DNA from: a virus | Strand: one strand, 5' to 3' | Virus record (IMG/VR): IMGVR_UViG_3300023179_004386 | Span: 1-38,203 of that record | DNA: 38,203 nt | Shown: piece after piece, positions 28,438 through 36,902 of the stretch | How the letters are laid out: the number at the start of each line of letters is the position of its first letter | Numbering within the stretch: the first letter of the stretch is position 1 | Program-made: the position numbers and the translations under genes | Notes under the pieces: generated by a model | What the model saw: the letters and a program-made list of their open reading frames with translations, nothing else | The model's database searches: none | What the model was told of the DNA's origin: nothing

Positions 28438-30099
28438 TCACACAGGATTATTTCTAATATTTTCTGCACGTTTCCTTTGATTCTCTCTATCTACTGCCAT
28501 TTGCTTAAGTGCTCTTTGATATGCTTTTGGATCTCTTTGAATTGCCATTCCAACCAAATCGGATCTTTTAGCACGTTCTGCAGATGCCTTTGCTGCAGGA
28601 GCAACTTCGGTTTCTTCGTGAGTAAGAGAAACTCCCTTATTTAACATTTGAATCTTTTTTAATTCAATTTGTTTTTGAAGAGAGACTTCCTGTTTCTTTT
28701 TTGCTGCCAGAGCAGGATCTGGTTTTTCTTGCTGAGTAGCAGTTGGTGCAGTTTCAGTTGCTTCCTTTGCAACTCTTTTTGCCTGTTTTGTGGCAGTTGC
28801 ATACATTACTTCTTTTGCCCTGTCACCATATCTTGCTCTAAATCCAGGAAGATTTTTCTTCATAGATTTTACAATTTCTTCCTTTTTAGCAGTTTCTGCA
28901 TCAGTCAAAGTTTTTTCATCAAGTTCCATTTCCTCACTTTCTCCAACAACTCTGCGAACATCTCTTGCAACTTTACCTACTGTCTTTACACCCGATACAA
29001 CTCCTTTTCCAAATTCAGCAGCACCCTTTCCAGCAACCCTTAGTGCCTTACCAGCAGTTGCAGTTGCTGCTCTGTGACGTTCCATACCACTTTGATATGC
29101 ACTTAAAGCACCAAGAATACCTTTGGCAATTCTATCCTTTACTGTTCTTTTAGGTTGCGCTTGCGTTGGTTCCGGTTGTTTTTCTACTGCTTTTTTTACA
29201 GATGTTCTTTTAACAGATGATGATGGAGAAAACGATGATAGTCTTCTTGTTGTTCCATGAGATGCAACCTGTTTCTTAGTTGCCGTTGAGGGTGCAGTTC
29301 CTTTTGGAAGTTTTTTTGGACTTTTTTTCTTTCCAACTAAAGTTCTTGCTTCAAACAAATTATAATCCTCAGAAATTTCAAACACAAAATCAACAAAATT
29401 TTCAAGTCCCATATCCTCTATAAGAATATCAAGTCCATACTCATTTAATCCCTGCTCATAAAAATATTCCGTGGAAATATCTACAGTCTCTAAAATAAAT
29501 TCTTCGTCAAGTTCCATCATCTCAATTAATTCACCACCAAGATTTTGAATTGCTTCTGTTATAGATGGATTGATTTTAATTTTATTTTTTACAGATTTTT
29601 CTACAATCTCTTTATCATTATCCTGATGGTCTACAACGTCAATAACTTCACGAAGATCATCTCTCCAATTTGAGAAACCTTCTTTTACTTTCTTTTTCTT
29701 CTTGAACTTGCCAGAAACTTCTCCTTCCTCATATCCTATTCCATCACCATCATCATCCCACCATTTTTTCACTTCCTTTTCTTCTTTCTGAGTTGAAATT
29801 TCTTGCTTGATTACATCTCTACGATGCTTCAAATACTTATCTTTCTTTGTATTTGGAACACCATCATTGTCAATATCCGAATCTTCCTTACCTACTGGAT
29901 CAAGACCTTCTTGAGTGATACCTTTCTTTGCTCTCAATGCTGCTGCTTTTTCAAGTGTTCTTTTTCTTGCTGCTTCACGCTCATCCTGAGGAATAGCACT
30001 TACTGCACCAAGTCTTTCTGCAGGTTGTCCGGGAACTGCCGATTCTGAAATTTGTTCCAGATATACTCTTGAAATATCATTAAGAATATTATTAGACAT
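28438..30099 (-). CDS. Long low-complexity virion-associated protein (putative)
   Basis: 553 residues, very rich in Lys, Glu and Ala. It has two EF-hand-like Asp loops (DSDIDNDGVPNTKKDK at about 74-89 and WWDDDGDGIGYEEGE at about 114-128), an acidic middle (about 180-250), a Pro/Lys/Ala-rich basic part, and a module ETAKKEEIVKSMKKNLPGFR followed by ARYGDRAKEVMYATATKQAK. That module I know as recurrent in long proteins of marine T4-like phages. A late promoter (30133-30140) precedes it. Probably a head-internal or tail-linked protein that may be processed by the prohead protease; this is inference. Confidence 0.7.
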   Translation of the reverse strand: MSNNILNDISRVYLEQISESAVPGQPAERLGAVSAIPQDEREAARKRTLEKAAALRAKKGITQEGLDPVGKEDSDIDNDGVPNTKKDKYLKHRRDVIKQEISTQKEEKEVKKWWDDDGDGIGYEEGEVSGKFKKKKKVKEGFSNWRDDLREVIDVVDHQDNDKEIVEKSVKNKIKINPSITEAIQNLGGELIEMMELDEEFILETVDISTEYFYEQGLNEYGLDILIEDMGLENFVDFVFEISEDYNLFEARTLVGKKKSPKKLPKGTAPSTATKKQVASHGTTRRLSSFSPSSSVKRTSVKKAVEKQPEPTQAQPKRTVKDRIAKGILGALSAYQSGMERHRAATATAGKALRVAGKGAAEFGKGVVSGVKTVGKVARDVRRVVGESEEMELDEKTLTDAETAKKEEIVKSMKKNLPGFRARYGDRAKEVMYATATKQAKRVAKEATETAPTATQQEKPDPALAAKKKQEVSLQKQIELKKIQMLNKGVSLTHEETEVAPAAKASAERAKRSDLVGMAIQRDPKAYQRALKQMAVDRENQRKRAENIRNNPV

Positions 30100-31402
30100 T
30101 TGAATAAACGCTTTCTTTTATTTTCTTATACTTATTTATAAAATTGATTGCATATGCCTTACCACCCGATTGAAGGTTATCTGAACCAGTACCAATTGCA
30201 CCAGGAGTTTGTTTTGCCGCATATTTAAATGCACCAAGAGTTCCAGTTAATGTATTTGGCTTTCCTGGTGTTCTTTGTGCGCTATCCATCTTAACTTCTG
30301 TATATTCCATCACATCTTTAATCCAAGATTTAAACATTCTATTTTCTTCAGTAACACAAATCAAGTGATTGGTTCCTCTACGCACGATATTGCCAACCAA
30401 TCCAGTATTTAAATTCTCTATAATATCGCCAATTTTAAATATTCTTCCTTTTATATAATTTTCACGTAGATTACTTATATCATACTTTGGAGCAATCTCC
30501 CATAATTCATAGGATTCTTTTTTAACTTTTGATTTCTTCACTTGCATTCCTTGACGAACAGCATCAAAGAGAGTCTGAACATCACCATCATCAAGTGTTT
30601 TTGGAGTTCCTTTACGGAAAGCATCAAAATCATTATCCATTACTGCCTTACGCATCTTAGATGCAGACATACCTTCTGCACCTTCTGCATCTGCATCTCT
30701 CATACCAGCAGAAATAACACGAATCAAATCAAACTGATAAAGATCTCCATTGTACTTTTGAGCAAGATTTTCAAATTCTGCTTGGCGATCCGAACCAACA
30801 ACAATATTTACATTTCCATATCCATCCTTATCGGCATTCACAAGAACATCAAAGATAGTTCTCATATCAGGATCATTAATAATCTGTTCCTCATAGTCAG
30901 GGAACATCTTTCTCATATAAGAAATCTTTGTGCTTGCATCCAGTGGATTCTTTTTAGAGTCTTGAGTTCTTGATGGATAGATTTTAAGATTACCACCAAT
31001 TGCTGCCTTATTTGCTGCCTTCAGAAGTTTTTCGTGTCCAATTGTTGGTGGATTAAATCTTCCAAATACAATCGTCAGAGTATCACCATCTGCGGCCGAT
31101 TGTTGTTTAGGTGCAGGTGCTACTGCTCTTGGTGCAGGAACAGGAGCGGCGGCGCCAGGTGCTTTATTTTGAGTTGCTATTACTTGTTGATTTGCAGGAG
31201 TTCTAACTTGATTTGGATCTTGCTCACCTGCTTTCTGTTTTTGATTATAAAAAACCAATTTTCCCTTTTCTGTCTTTGCAACAACCTCTCCACGAGAATC
31301 TACCCATTCACCGTGTCCGTCACTTTTGAGATTGAGTTTTTGTGCTTGCATCGATGCCTGTGATGCACCCGCCTCAGTCAAAAATCGGAAAAAACTTTTC
31401 AT
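30092..31402 (-). CDS. Virion-associated protein with a HIGH-type nucleotidyltransferase domain
   Basis: 436 residues. The N-terminus (LTEAGASQASMQAQKLNLKS, then DGHGEWVDSRGEVVAKTEKG) is a phage module followed by a Pro/Ala linker. At about 105-290 sits a cytidylyl/NMN-adenylyltransferase-like fold: IVFGRFNPPTIGHEKLLKAA (HxGH-type GHEK), YPSRTQDSKKNPL, VVGSDRQAEF and SAGMRDADAEG...MSASKMRKAV (ISxTxxR-like). A C-terminal part with RIFKIGDIIENLNTGLVG and a basic tail follows. Homologues exist in many T4-like marine phages; the substrate is unproven (NAD or phospholipid precursor, or none). An AATAAATA late-like box lies at 31423-31430. Confidence 0.75.
   Translation of the reverse strand: MKSFFRFLTEAGASQASMQAQKLNLKSDGHGEWVDSRGEVVAKTEKGKLVFYNQKQKAGEQDPNQVRTPANQQVIATQNKAPGAAAPVPAPRAVAPAPKQQSAADGDTLTIVFGRFNPPTIGHEKLLKAANKAAIGGNLKIYPSRTQDSKKNPLDASTKISYMRKMFPDYEEQIINDPDMRTIFDVLVNADKDGYGNVNIVVGSDRQAEFENLAQKYNGDLYQFDLIRVISAGMRDADAEGAEGMSASKMRKAVMDNDFDAFRKGTPKTLDDGDVQTLFDAVRQGMQVKKSKVKKESYELWEIAPKYDISNLRENYIKGRIFKIGDIIENLNTGLVGNIVRRGTNHLICVTEENRMFKSWIKDVMEYTEVKMDSAQRTPGKPNTLTGTLGAFKYAAKQTPGAIGTGSDNLQSGGKAYAINFINKYKKIKESVYSNV
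30133..30140 (-). promoter_or_regulatory. Late promoter inside the upstream gene
   Basis: TATAAATA on the minus strand, within the 3' end of the nucleotidyltransferase-type gene and 34 nt before the ATG of 28438-30099. Confidence 0.7.
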
Positions 31403-31422
31403 ATTGTTTGTTACTATACCTT

Positions 31423-31430
31423 TATTTATT
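31423..31430 (-). promoter_or_regulatory. Late-like promoter box
   Basis: AATAAATA on the minus strand, 21 nt before the ATG at 31402; one base from TATAAATA. Confidence 0.5.
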
Positions 31431-31449
31431 TCCCAATATTTTTATAAAT

Positions 31450-32013
31450 TTATGCTCCCGTATAATGTTCTATAGAATGACAGTTCGCACATAACACTTC
31501 ACACTTATCAATTTCTTTCATCAAAGAAGAAAGTTTTCTTTGTCCTATTTTTGAAGAGACATTAAATTCTTTATCAGAATTCATATGATGAAACTGAAGA
31601 ACTCTATAATCATTATTTCCACATTTATTGCAAGATAATGTTTTTTTATAATTTAAAAATTCTTTTTTGTAATCGTCTCTTCTTTTATCCAATACAACCA
31701 TCTCACAAGAGAAGCACATCCATCTATAATAATTTTGCTTTCCTCTATTTGCAATTCTAAAATCTTTTATTTCTTTTCTTTTATTACAACACTTACATAC
31801 TCTATGTGTCCCAAAATCACTTAACTCTTTTGGATTATTTTCATACCTAATTCTAAGTCCTTCACTGATAGTTCTTGATTCTATATCTCCTCTTTTCTTT
31901 GCCTTTGCAATAGCACCAGCACTAATACCATATTTCTTATGCAAATCACGATACGCCAATCCAGAATTATAATCTGCAGATATTATATCCCAATCATAAA
32001 CTTTTTTACCCAT
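31450..32013 (-). CDS. HNH homing endonuclease 4
   Basis: 187 residues. A helix-turn-helix-like start (YDWDIISADYNSGLAYRDLH, KKYGISAGAIAKAKKRG) probably reads DNA. Then zinc pairs CKCCNKRKEIKDF and CFSCE, CNKCGNNDYR, and the core LQFHHMNSDKEFN with CEVLCANCHSIEH. Longer than the other three because of the added N-terminal reader domain. It lies just downstream of tRNA-Ala, and its promoter touches the tRNA 3' end. Confidence 0.87.
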   Translation of the reverse strand: MGKKVYDWDIISADYNSGLAYRDLHKKYGISAGAIAKAKKRGDIESRTISEGLRIRYENNPKELSDFGTHRVCKCCNKRKEIKDFRIANRGKQNYYRWMCFSCEMVVLDKRRDDYKKEFLNYKKTLSCNKCGNNDYRVLQFHHMNSDKEFNVSSKIGQRKLSSLMKEIDKCEVLCANCHSIEHYTGA

Positions 32014-32016
32014 TTT

Positions 32017-32047
32017 AGAATAGCAACTCTACTACTCTCTATTTATA
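32017..32047 (-). promoter_or_regulatory. Late promoter and leader hairpin of HNH gene 4
   Basis: TATAAATA (32040-32047), then AGAGTAG (32032-32038) that can pair with CTATTCT (32017-32023; one G-U), ending 3 nt before the ATG. Same order as HNH genes 1 and 2. Confidence 0.6.
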
Positions 32048-32048
32048 A

Positions 32049-32120
32049 TGGAGTGTAAGGAAATTGAATCCTTATTGCTGGAATGCAAATCCAGAGTAAT
32101 AACCGTTATACGAACACCCC
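32049..32120 (-). tRNA. tRNA-Ala (TGC)
   Basis: Acceptor GGGGTGT/ACACTCC (one G-T pair), D stem GTA/TAC, anticodon stem CTGGA/TCCAG with loop TTTGCAT (anticodon TGC), T stem AAGGA/TCCTT, discriminator A. The G3-T70 pair is the classic alanine identity element. Confidence 0.92.
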
Positions 32121-32133
32121 GATAAAAACATTA

Positions 32134-32153
32134 TAAAACCCCCTTGCGGGGGT
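32134..32153 (-). terminator. Rho-independent terminator
   Basis: ACCCCC/GGGGGT stem with a 4-nt loop and TTTT on the minus strand; ends the transcript of the 32179-33363 gene just before tRNA-Ala. Confidence 0.9.
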
Positions 32154-32178
32154 CAGTGTGCCAGTTTTGGAAGTGGTA

Positions 32179-33363
32179 TCAGCGTCTTTTTGATTGTGCT
32201 TCTTTTTCTACCCTATAACTATCTGGTTCTCCAGTTTTATTTGCTTTCGCAGCAGCAGTTTTTCTCTTTGAAAATTCAGCACCCACTTTTGCCATTTTTC
32301 GGTCTCTATAACCGTGAGGGTCTTCTGGAGTTCCCATTCCCATACCACCTCCCTTGGAGAGTTTTTTAATATAATCTTTTTTTCCAAATCTTGGTTCTTG
32401 ATATGCTTCATCAAGAATATCTTCTCTCCACTCTTCACTCATATTTACCATAATGCTTTCTGCTGCTTCATAACTATCAGCATATCCCTCATCAAGAAGA
32501 TGTGAAAGAATGATGTCGTAAACATCAACTTCTTCTCCAAGTCTTGAGGCAAGATTTCCTGCACTAGAAGAAGCTGCTCTAGCAGTTTTTCCTACAGCAC
32601 TTTTAACATTTCTTGATGTTCTTGCTGCAGCATTCTTTGCCCCTTGCCCCGCTCTATTTGCAGCATCAGAAGCTGTTTGTGCCGCAACACGTCCAGCCGC
32701 ATATCCAGAAACTGCAGCAGATGCTGCCTTTTGTTTAGCTTTACGTGTAACAGATGCTACCTTATCTACTGCAGATGTAATTTTTCCCTTAACTCTAGAT
32801 GCAATATCAGAAACAACCTTTGCTCTTAATCCTCTTCTCTTTTCAGGATCTTTAGATCTTGCTGCCATACCTGGAGCGGGATGAAGATTTCTACTTGCTG
32901 CATATGATGCAACTGGTTTATCAACAACATTGAATTTGGCAGATCTCCCTGCTTCTTTTGCCTTTCCAACAGCAGATTTTGCTGCTCCTTTCAGTCTTCC
33001 AATAGCACCGGTTACTGCATCTTTTACTCTAGCAACGGTTGCTGCTCTTGCCGCAGATCTTTCTGCTGATTTTTTAGTTGAACTTGCCGATTTCTGATAT
33101 TGCTTTGCCGCTGCAGATCCGGCAGGGGCATATGGATTCAACTCTAAAAGAACTCCTTCAAGAAGATCTTCAACTTCACCAAAATTATATCCTTCATCAA
33201 GCATTTCTCCAATTGTTTCATCTACAATATCGTCAAGTTCTTCATCAGAAAGATATTCAACTCCAGCAAAATCATCAGACATTTCTTCTAACTCATTTCT
33301 GATGTCTTCATCATAGACTGCAGAATATGCTTCGTTGAGACCTCTAAAAATGCTTAAATCCAT
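32179..33363 (-). CDS. Long Ala/Lys-rich virion-associated protein (putative)
   Basis: 394 residues. An acidic N-terminus (about 1-75: DEDIRNELEEMSDDFAGVEY, DELDDIVDETIGEMLDEGYN), a highly basic Ala-rich middle (about 80-275) with H1-like stretches (VKDAVTGAIGRLKGAAKSAV, AGKSAKF-type repeats), then a module VDVYDIILSHLLDEGYADSY and SEEWREDILDEAYQEPRFGK known from several long marine-phage proteins. The charge layout suits a DNA-contacting head or core protein. Strong late promoter at 33389-33396. Exact function unknown. Confidence 0.72.
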   Translation of the reverse strand: MDLSIFRGLNEAYSAVYDEDIRNELEEMSDDFAGVEYLSDEELDDIVDETIGEMLDEGYNFGEVEDLLEGVLLELNPYAPAGSAAAKQYQKSASSTKKSAERSAARAATVARVKDAVTGAIGRLKGAAKSAVGKAKEAGRSAKFNVVDKPVASYAASRNLHPAPGMAARSKDPEKRRGLRAKVVSDIASRVKGKITSAVDKVASVTRKAKQKAASAAVSGYAAGRVAAQTASDAANRAGQGAKNAAARTSRNVKSAVGKTARAASSSAGNLASRLGEEVDVYDIILSHLLDEGYADSYEAAESIMVNMSEEWREDILDEAYQEPRFGKKDYIKKLSKGGGMGMGTPEDPHGYRDRKMAKVGAEFSKRKTAAAKANKTGEPDSYRVEKEAQSKRR

Positions 33364-33388
33364 TGTTATAAAAAAATACTTTTGTAGT

Positions 33389-33396
33389 TATTTATA
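33389..33396 (-). promoter_or_regulatory. Late promoter
   Basis: TATAAATA on the minus strand between the mazG stop and the ATG at 33363; marks the switch from replication genes to late genes. Confidence 0.8.
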
Positions 33397-33398
33397 AA

Positions 33399-33806
33399 TT
33401 AAATATCTCCAACTACACGATTTTCACTTCTATGAACATCAAACGTTCCTTCAGGATATCTTGCAGATAGTTTTTGATAGTTGATTTCCATCAATTCTTC
33501 AAAGGTGGTATCAAGAGCAATACAAAGTTGGGACATATACCAGAGAATATCTCCTGCCTCTTTCTTCATATGAATAATATTATCTTCGGTATAAGGTTTT
33601 CCTTGAAGAAACATCTTCTTTACAATTTCAACTAATTCACCTGCTTCGGCAGACACTCCAAATGCCGCAGTAAGAAGACGAGGAACATTAGCATCAGCAA
33701 GTTCCAGTTCTGTTAGACGAGCAAGAAGTGCTGCAAAATCACTACTTGCTTCACTTGTTGTCTGACGGACAAATTCAATATACTTTGCCGGATCAATATT
33801 TGCCAT
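33399..33806 (-). CDS. mazG: MazG-type nucleotide pyrophosphohydrolase
   Basis: 135 residues, one MazG domain. AAFGVSAEAGELVEIVKKMF (about 48-67) and KKEAGDILWYMSQLCIALD (about 81-99) carry the EExxE and ExxD metal-binding residues. The enzyme hydrolyses nucleoside triphosphates; cyanophage MazG is a known auxiliary metabolic gene proposed to act on (p)ppGpp or to favour dGTP/dCTP turnover. Coupled to gp41 by TAATG. Confidence 0.9.
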   Translation of the reverse strand: MANIDPAKYIEFVRQTTSEASSDFAALLARLTELELADANVPRLLTAAFGVSAEAGELVEIVKKMFLQGKPYTEDNIIHMKKEAGDILWYMSQLCIALDTTFEELMEINYQKLSARYPEGTFDVHRSENRVVGDI

Positions 33807-35182
33807 TAGAATTTAAATCCCTCGAATGATTTTTTTGGTTTCTTTTCTTCATCATTATACTTCTCATCCTTACCATTGTCAAGAATATCTTGTTGAGCAT
33901 TTTGTTCAACATCATATAATCTCATTTTAGCTCTATCAATACCAACAACAAATCTTTTATTCATTGTTGGATCATTATATCTATTCTTCAATTGTTTAAC
34001 AAGTATCTGCCCAAGTCCTTCCAATTCTTCAGTTGAAATAAGAGCAAACATAAGATCAGCAGTGGCAGGCAAACCAAAGGATTCAGAAGTATCAGTAAGT
34101 TCAACATCAGAATTGCCATAACCACCACGAGTAGTCTGAGTAGCGGAAACAATTGGAACATTAAACTCAACTGCGAGTCCCCGAAGTTCTTCTGCAATTG
34201 ATTTGATATAAGAATAAGAATTGGCAGCACCATTTGCTTTATGCCTACTGGAAGCACAGATGTTAAGGTAGTCAATGAAAATAATATGAGGTCTAAATGA
34301 TTTCTTAAGTGCAAGTTCACTAAGAAGTGACTTGAAGTGTCCTGCGTGTGCAGAAGCAGTAGGATACTCTTTAATAATTAGAGTTCCTTGTGTCTTCTTT
34401 GCCAGACTATTTACCTTACTCTCAAACATAGATTTTGGCAATTCATTCAATTGTTGAATCGGAATATTCAAAAGATTTGCGTCAATTCTTTCAGCAATTC
34501 TTTCCTCTGCCATTTCAAGAGTGATGTAGAGAACGTTCCTGCCTTGCAATAAGACGGAAGCAGCAACGTGGCACATAAAGAGACTTTTTCCGACACCCGT
34601 ACCAGCAAGAGCGATATTGAGAGTCTTATTAGGTAGACCACCTTTTGTGATCTTGTTAAAAAACTCCAAGTCAAATTCAATTTTTTCTTCCTTTCTATGA
34701 TAGGTTTCATATCTTTTTTCATAGTCTAACAGATAATCGTGTCCGATTGCGGTATCAAAAGATACTCCAAGAGCATCAGATAAGATTGATGGAATGCTAT
34801 CACGATTTTTCTTTTCATCTTTACCATCGGCAATATGAATTGATTCCATCAGAGCCAAATAAATGGCACGATCACGGCACCACTTTTCGGTAGTATCAAC
34901 TAACCAATCAAATTCTGTGGGCACATTATCAAGACATTCAATCAGATTCAAAATTTGTTTGAAACTATCTTCATTAATATCTGTGCGTTTTTCTACCTCA
35001 ATAGAAAGAACTTCTTTTGTGGCAAGTTGATTGTATTTTTGAATAAAATTTAATATTTCCTGAAATACAATTTTTTGATTCGTTTCTTCAAAATATTCTG
35101 GTTTAACAAAAGGAATAACCTTTCTTGTATATTGTTCATTATGTAAAAAATTTCTTAGAATCAAAAATTCAACTTTATCCAT
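33806..35182 (-). CDS. Replicative DNA helicase (gp41-like, DnaB family)
   Basis: 458 residues. N-terminal helical domain 1-120, then the RecA-type core: Walker A ALAGTGVGKSLF (Gly194-Ser200), LEMAEERIAERIDANLL (H1a), Walker B HIIFIDYLNICASS, SATQTTRGGYGNSD (H3 and glutamine switch), and a C-terminal ISTEELEGLGQILVKQLKNR with KNRYND (H4-like Arg finger). It is the 5'-3' hexameric helicase that works with primase gp61. The ATG overlaps the end of the oxygenase-like gene. Confidence 0.92.
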   Translation of the reverse strand: MDKVEFLILRNFLHNEQYTRKVIPFVKPEYFEETNQKIVFQEILNFIQKYNQLATKEVLSIEVEKRTDINEDSFKQILNLIECLDNVPTEFDWLVDTTEKWCRDRAIYLALMESIHIADGKDEKKNRDSIPSILSDALGVSFDTAIGHDYLLDYEKRYETYHRKEEKIEFDLEFFNKITKGGLPNKTLNIALAGTGVGKSLFMCHVAASVLLQGRNVLYITLEMAEERIAERIDANLLNIPIQQLNELPKSMFESKVNSLAKKTQGTLIIKEYPTASAHAGHFKSLLSELALKKSFRPHIIFIDYLNICASSRHKANGAANSYSYIKSIAEELRGLAVEFNVPIVSATQTTRGGYGNSDVELTDTSESFGLPATADLMFALISTEELEGLGQILVKQLKNRYNDPTMNKRFVVGIDRAKMRLYDVEQNAQQDILDNGKDEKYNDEEKKPKKSFEGFKF

Positions 35183-35741
35183 CTATTTTGTGCTGTGGGT
35201 TATCAGGGTAATGTGGAACATCAAAAACAAAAGTAATCCTAACTTCATCTCCAATATTAACTGTACCATGAGGTTGTTTATTATCAAACCAAAAAAGAGT
35301 TCCTGGTTCTACTATTATACTCTCATTTCCAACAAAATATTGATACCTGCCGGAAATTGATAAATGGTAACGATCTCTTGTCAGGTAATAAGTTCCTTCG
35401 TCAATATGGGCACCAACAATTTCATCAACTGGAAGGGAAAGAAATCCACATCTATCAATTTTATTAAAATACTTTTTGAGTATTTTTCTTATTTCACTGT
35501 GATGTTCATATGCCGGTGTCTTAATACAAATCTCAGTATCACCAACAATCTCATCTGGTTTTTCAATACCACCCATTATTAACTGAAGAACATCAACTGT
35601 TGTTATATGAGTATGTGGATCTTTAAGTTCCACATTTTTAAGTTTTTGTTGAGATCCCCAGTCTTTTGGATTTTTTTCTAATTGGTGAATTATTTTTTTT
35701 GTATCAATTTTAGTTTTAATAACTTTAATACAATCACCCAT
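35175..35741 (-). CDS. AspH-type 2-oxoglutarate/Fe(II) oxygenase-like protein
   Basis: 188 residues from ATG 35741 (8-nt overlap with uvsX); a longer TTG form is rejected. Double-stranded beta-helix core: GAHIDEGTYYLTRDRYHLSI (first Fe His), YFVGNESIIVEPGTLFWFDN, KQPHGTVNIGDEVRI (second Fe His and the Arg that binds 2-oxoglutarate). The first ligand set reads HxD, like many oxygenases. Family members hydroxylate Asp/Asn in proteins. Its place between recombinase and helicase recurs in T4-like cyanophages; substrate unknown. Confidence 0.75.
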   Translation of the reverse strand: MGDCIKVIKTKIDTKKIIHQLEKNPKDWGSQQKLKNVELKDPHTHITTVDVLQLIMGGIEKPDEIVGDTEICIKTPAYEHHSEIRKILKKYFNKIDRCGFLSLPVDEIVGAHIDEGTYYLTRDRYHLSISGRYQYFVGNESIIVEPGTLFWFDNKQPHGTVNIGDEVRITFVFDVPHYPDNPQHKIDG

Positions 35742-36735
35742 AACTAAACTCTTTTCGTGCAGTTTCGTCAAGAGCTTGCATTATTTCTGGAGTAAAATAT
35801 TTTTCTGGATCTTTTAGGATTTCTTTGGCATAGATTTTCTTGCCATCCATTTCATATCGTCCTGCAACATTCTTCCAAAGTCCACCAAGTTCTCCCAATT
35901 CAAGAAGTCCATAATAACGATCAAGACCACGTTCATCATAAAATAAACGAATCTCAACATCCTTATTTTCCTTACTCAAACGCGACTTAGCAGTCTTTGC
36001 TTTGATAATGTTTCCAATGACTTCTGTTCCATCTTTTTCTTTTTTCTTGCTGAGATACACAATAGTAGAACTGGCGTACTTAAGACCAGAACCACCACCC
36101 ATCTCTTTAGTAGGAACATAGGAACCGATGACATCGTAGGTATGATTGGTTACAATCATTGGAATTTTTGCTTGACCAAGTTTAAGTGTAAGCATTCGGA
36201 ATGCACCTTTCACAAGTTGAGATTTGGTCATATCTCGGACTTGCTTTTCATTTAGGGCATCAGTAATCTCTTTATCAGTAGAAAGCATACCCAGAGAATC
36301 TAATACAAACATACAAGGTTTGCGATCATCCACTGGTGACTTAAGATATATATCTACTGCTTTCAGTGCCTTATTTCTAAAGTCTTCAATTGTAACTACT
36401 CTGACAACCACAAGACGTTTCGTATCAACACCACGACTTTCTAGAAGTGATTTAGTGATTGCTGCTTCAGTATCAAAATAGAGACAATATCCATCAGGAT
36501 TACTATCAAGAAAATTCTTAACGACAGCCAGACTGAAAAAAGTCTTTCCCGTAGAACTTTCACCTGCGATTGCAGTAATCTTGTTACCAGATACACCACC
36601 AAAGATACTCCCACTGACAAGAGCATTAAAGATGTATGAACCCGTGTCCACATAAGTTTCAGTCTCATCAATGTCTGATGCCAACTCTGTGTAGTCATCG
36701 CCAATTTCTTTTACAATATCTTTAAGAAAATCCAT
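35734..36735 (-). CDS. uvsX: UvsX recombinase (RecA family)
   Basis: 333 residues from ATG 36735. Walker A AIAGESSTGKTFF (about 56-68), CLYFDTEAAITKSLLESRG (Glu of the RecA-type catalytic site), Walker B CMFVLDSLGMLST, TNHTYDVIGSYVPTKEMGG (L1/L2 region), and YASSTIVYLSKKKEKDG. It catalyses strand exchange for recombination-dependent replication. The ATG overlaps the preceding stop (ATGA). Confidence 0.93.
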   Translation of the reverse strand: MDFLKDIVKEIGDDYTELASDIDETETYVDTGSYIFNALVSGSIFGGVSGNKITAIAGESSTGKTFFSLAVVKNFLDSNPDGYCLYFDTEAAITKSLLESRGVDTKRLVVVRVVTIEDFRNKALKAVDIYLKSPVDDRKPCMFVLDSLGMLSTDKEITDALNEKQVRDMTKSQLVKGAFRMLTLKLGQAKIPMIVTNHTYDVIGSYVPTKEMGGGSGLKYASSTIVYLSKKKEKDGTEVIGNIIKAKTAKSRLSKENKDVEIRLFYDERGLDRYYGLLELGELGGLWKNVAGRYEMDGKKIYAKEILKDPEKYFTPEIMQALDETARKEFSYG

Positions 36736-36902
36736 CAAATTACCATCCCGTATTCTTCGCGTAAGATTTTTTTATAATAATCAGGATTTGTATTCCTGAC
36801 TTCTTTTACAGTTTTAAGTTTTTTATAAAGTGCAGCATCACCTCCCACACCAAGAGCACTAATAATTGTATCCAGTTCTTTGTCAGTGATTGGTAATTCC
36901 AT
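36735..36902 (-). CDS. Small protein between DNA polymerase and UvsX
   Basis: 55 residues: MELPITDKELDTIISALGVG, then GDAALYKKLKTVKEVRNTNP and DYYKKILREEYGMVI. Coupled on both sides (TAATG with gp43, ATGA with uvsX), so surely translated. Its helix-Gly-helix form recurs in T4-like cyanophages at this site. Role unknown; an accessory to replication is guesswork. Confidence 0.75.
   Translation of the reverse strand: MELPITDKELDTIISALGVGGDAALYKKLKTVKEVRNTNPDYYKKILREEYGMVI

Noticed and set aside
28669-29153. Several plus-strand frames opposite the long late proteins
   Set aside because: They are mirror frames of Ala/Lys/Glu-rich codons (giving Phe/Ser/Cys/Leu-rich products) and have no leader signals.
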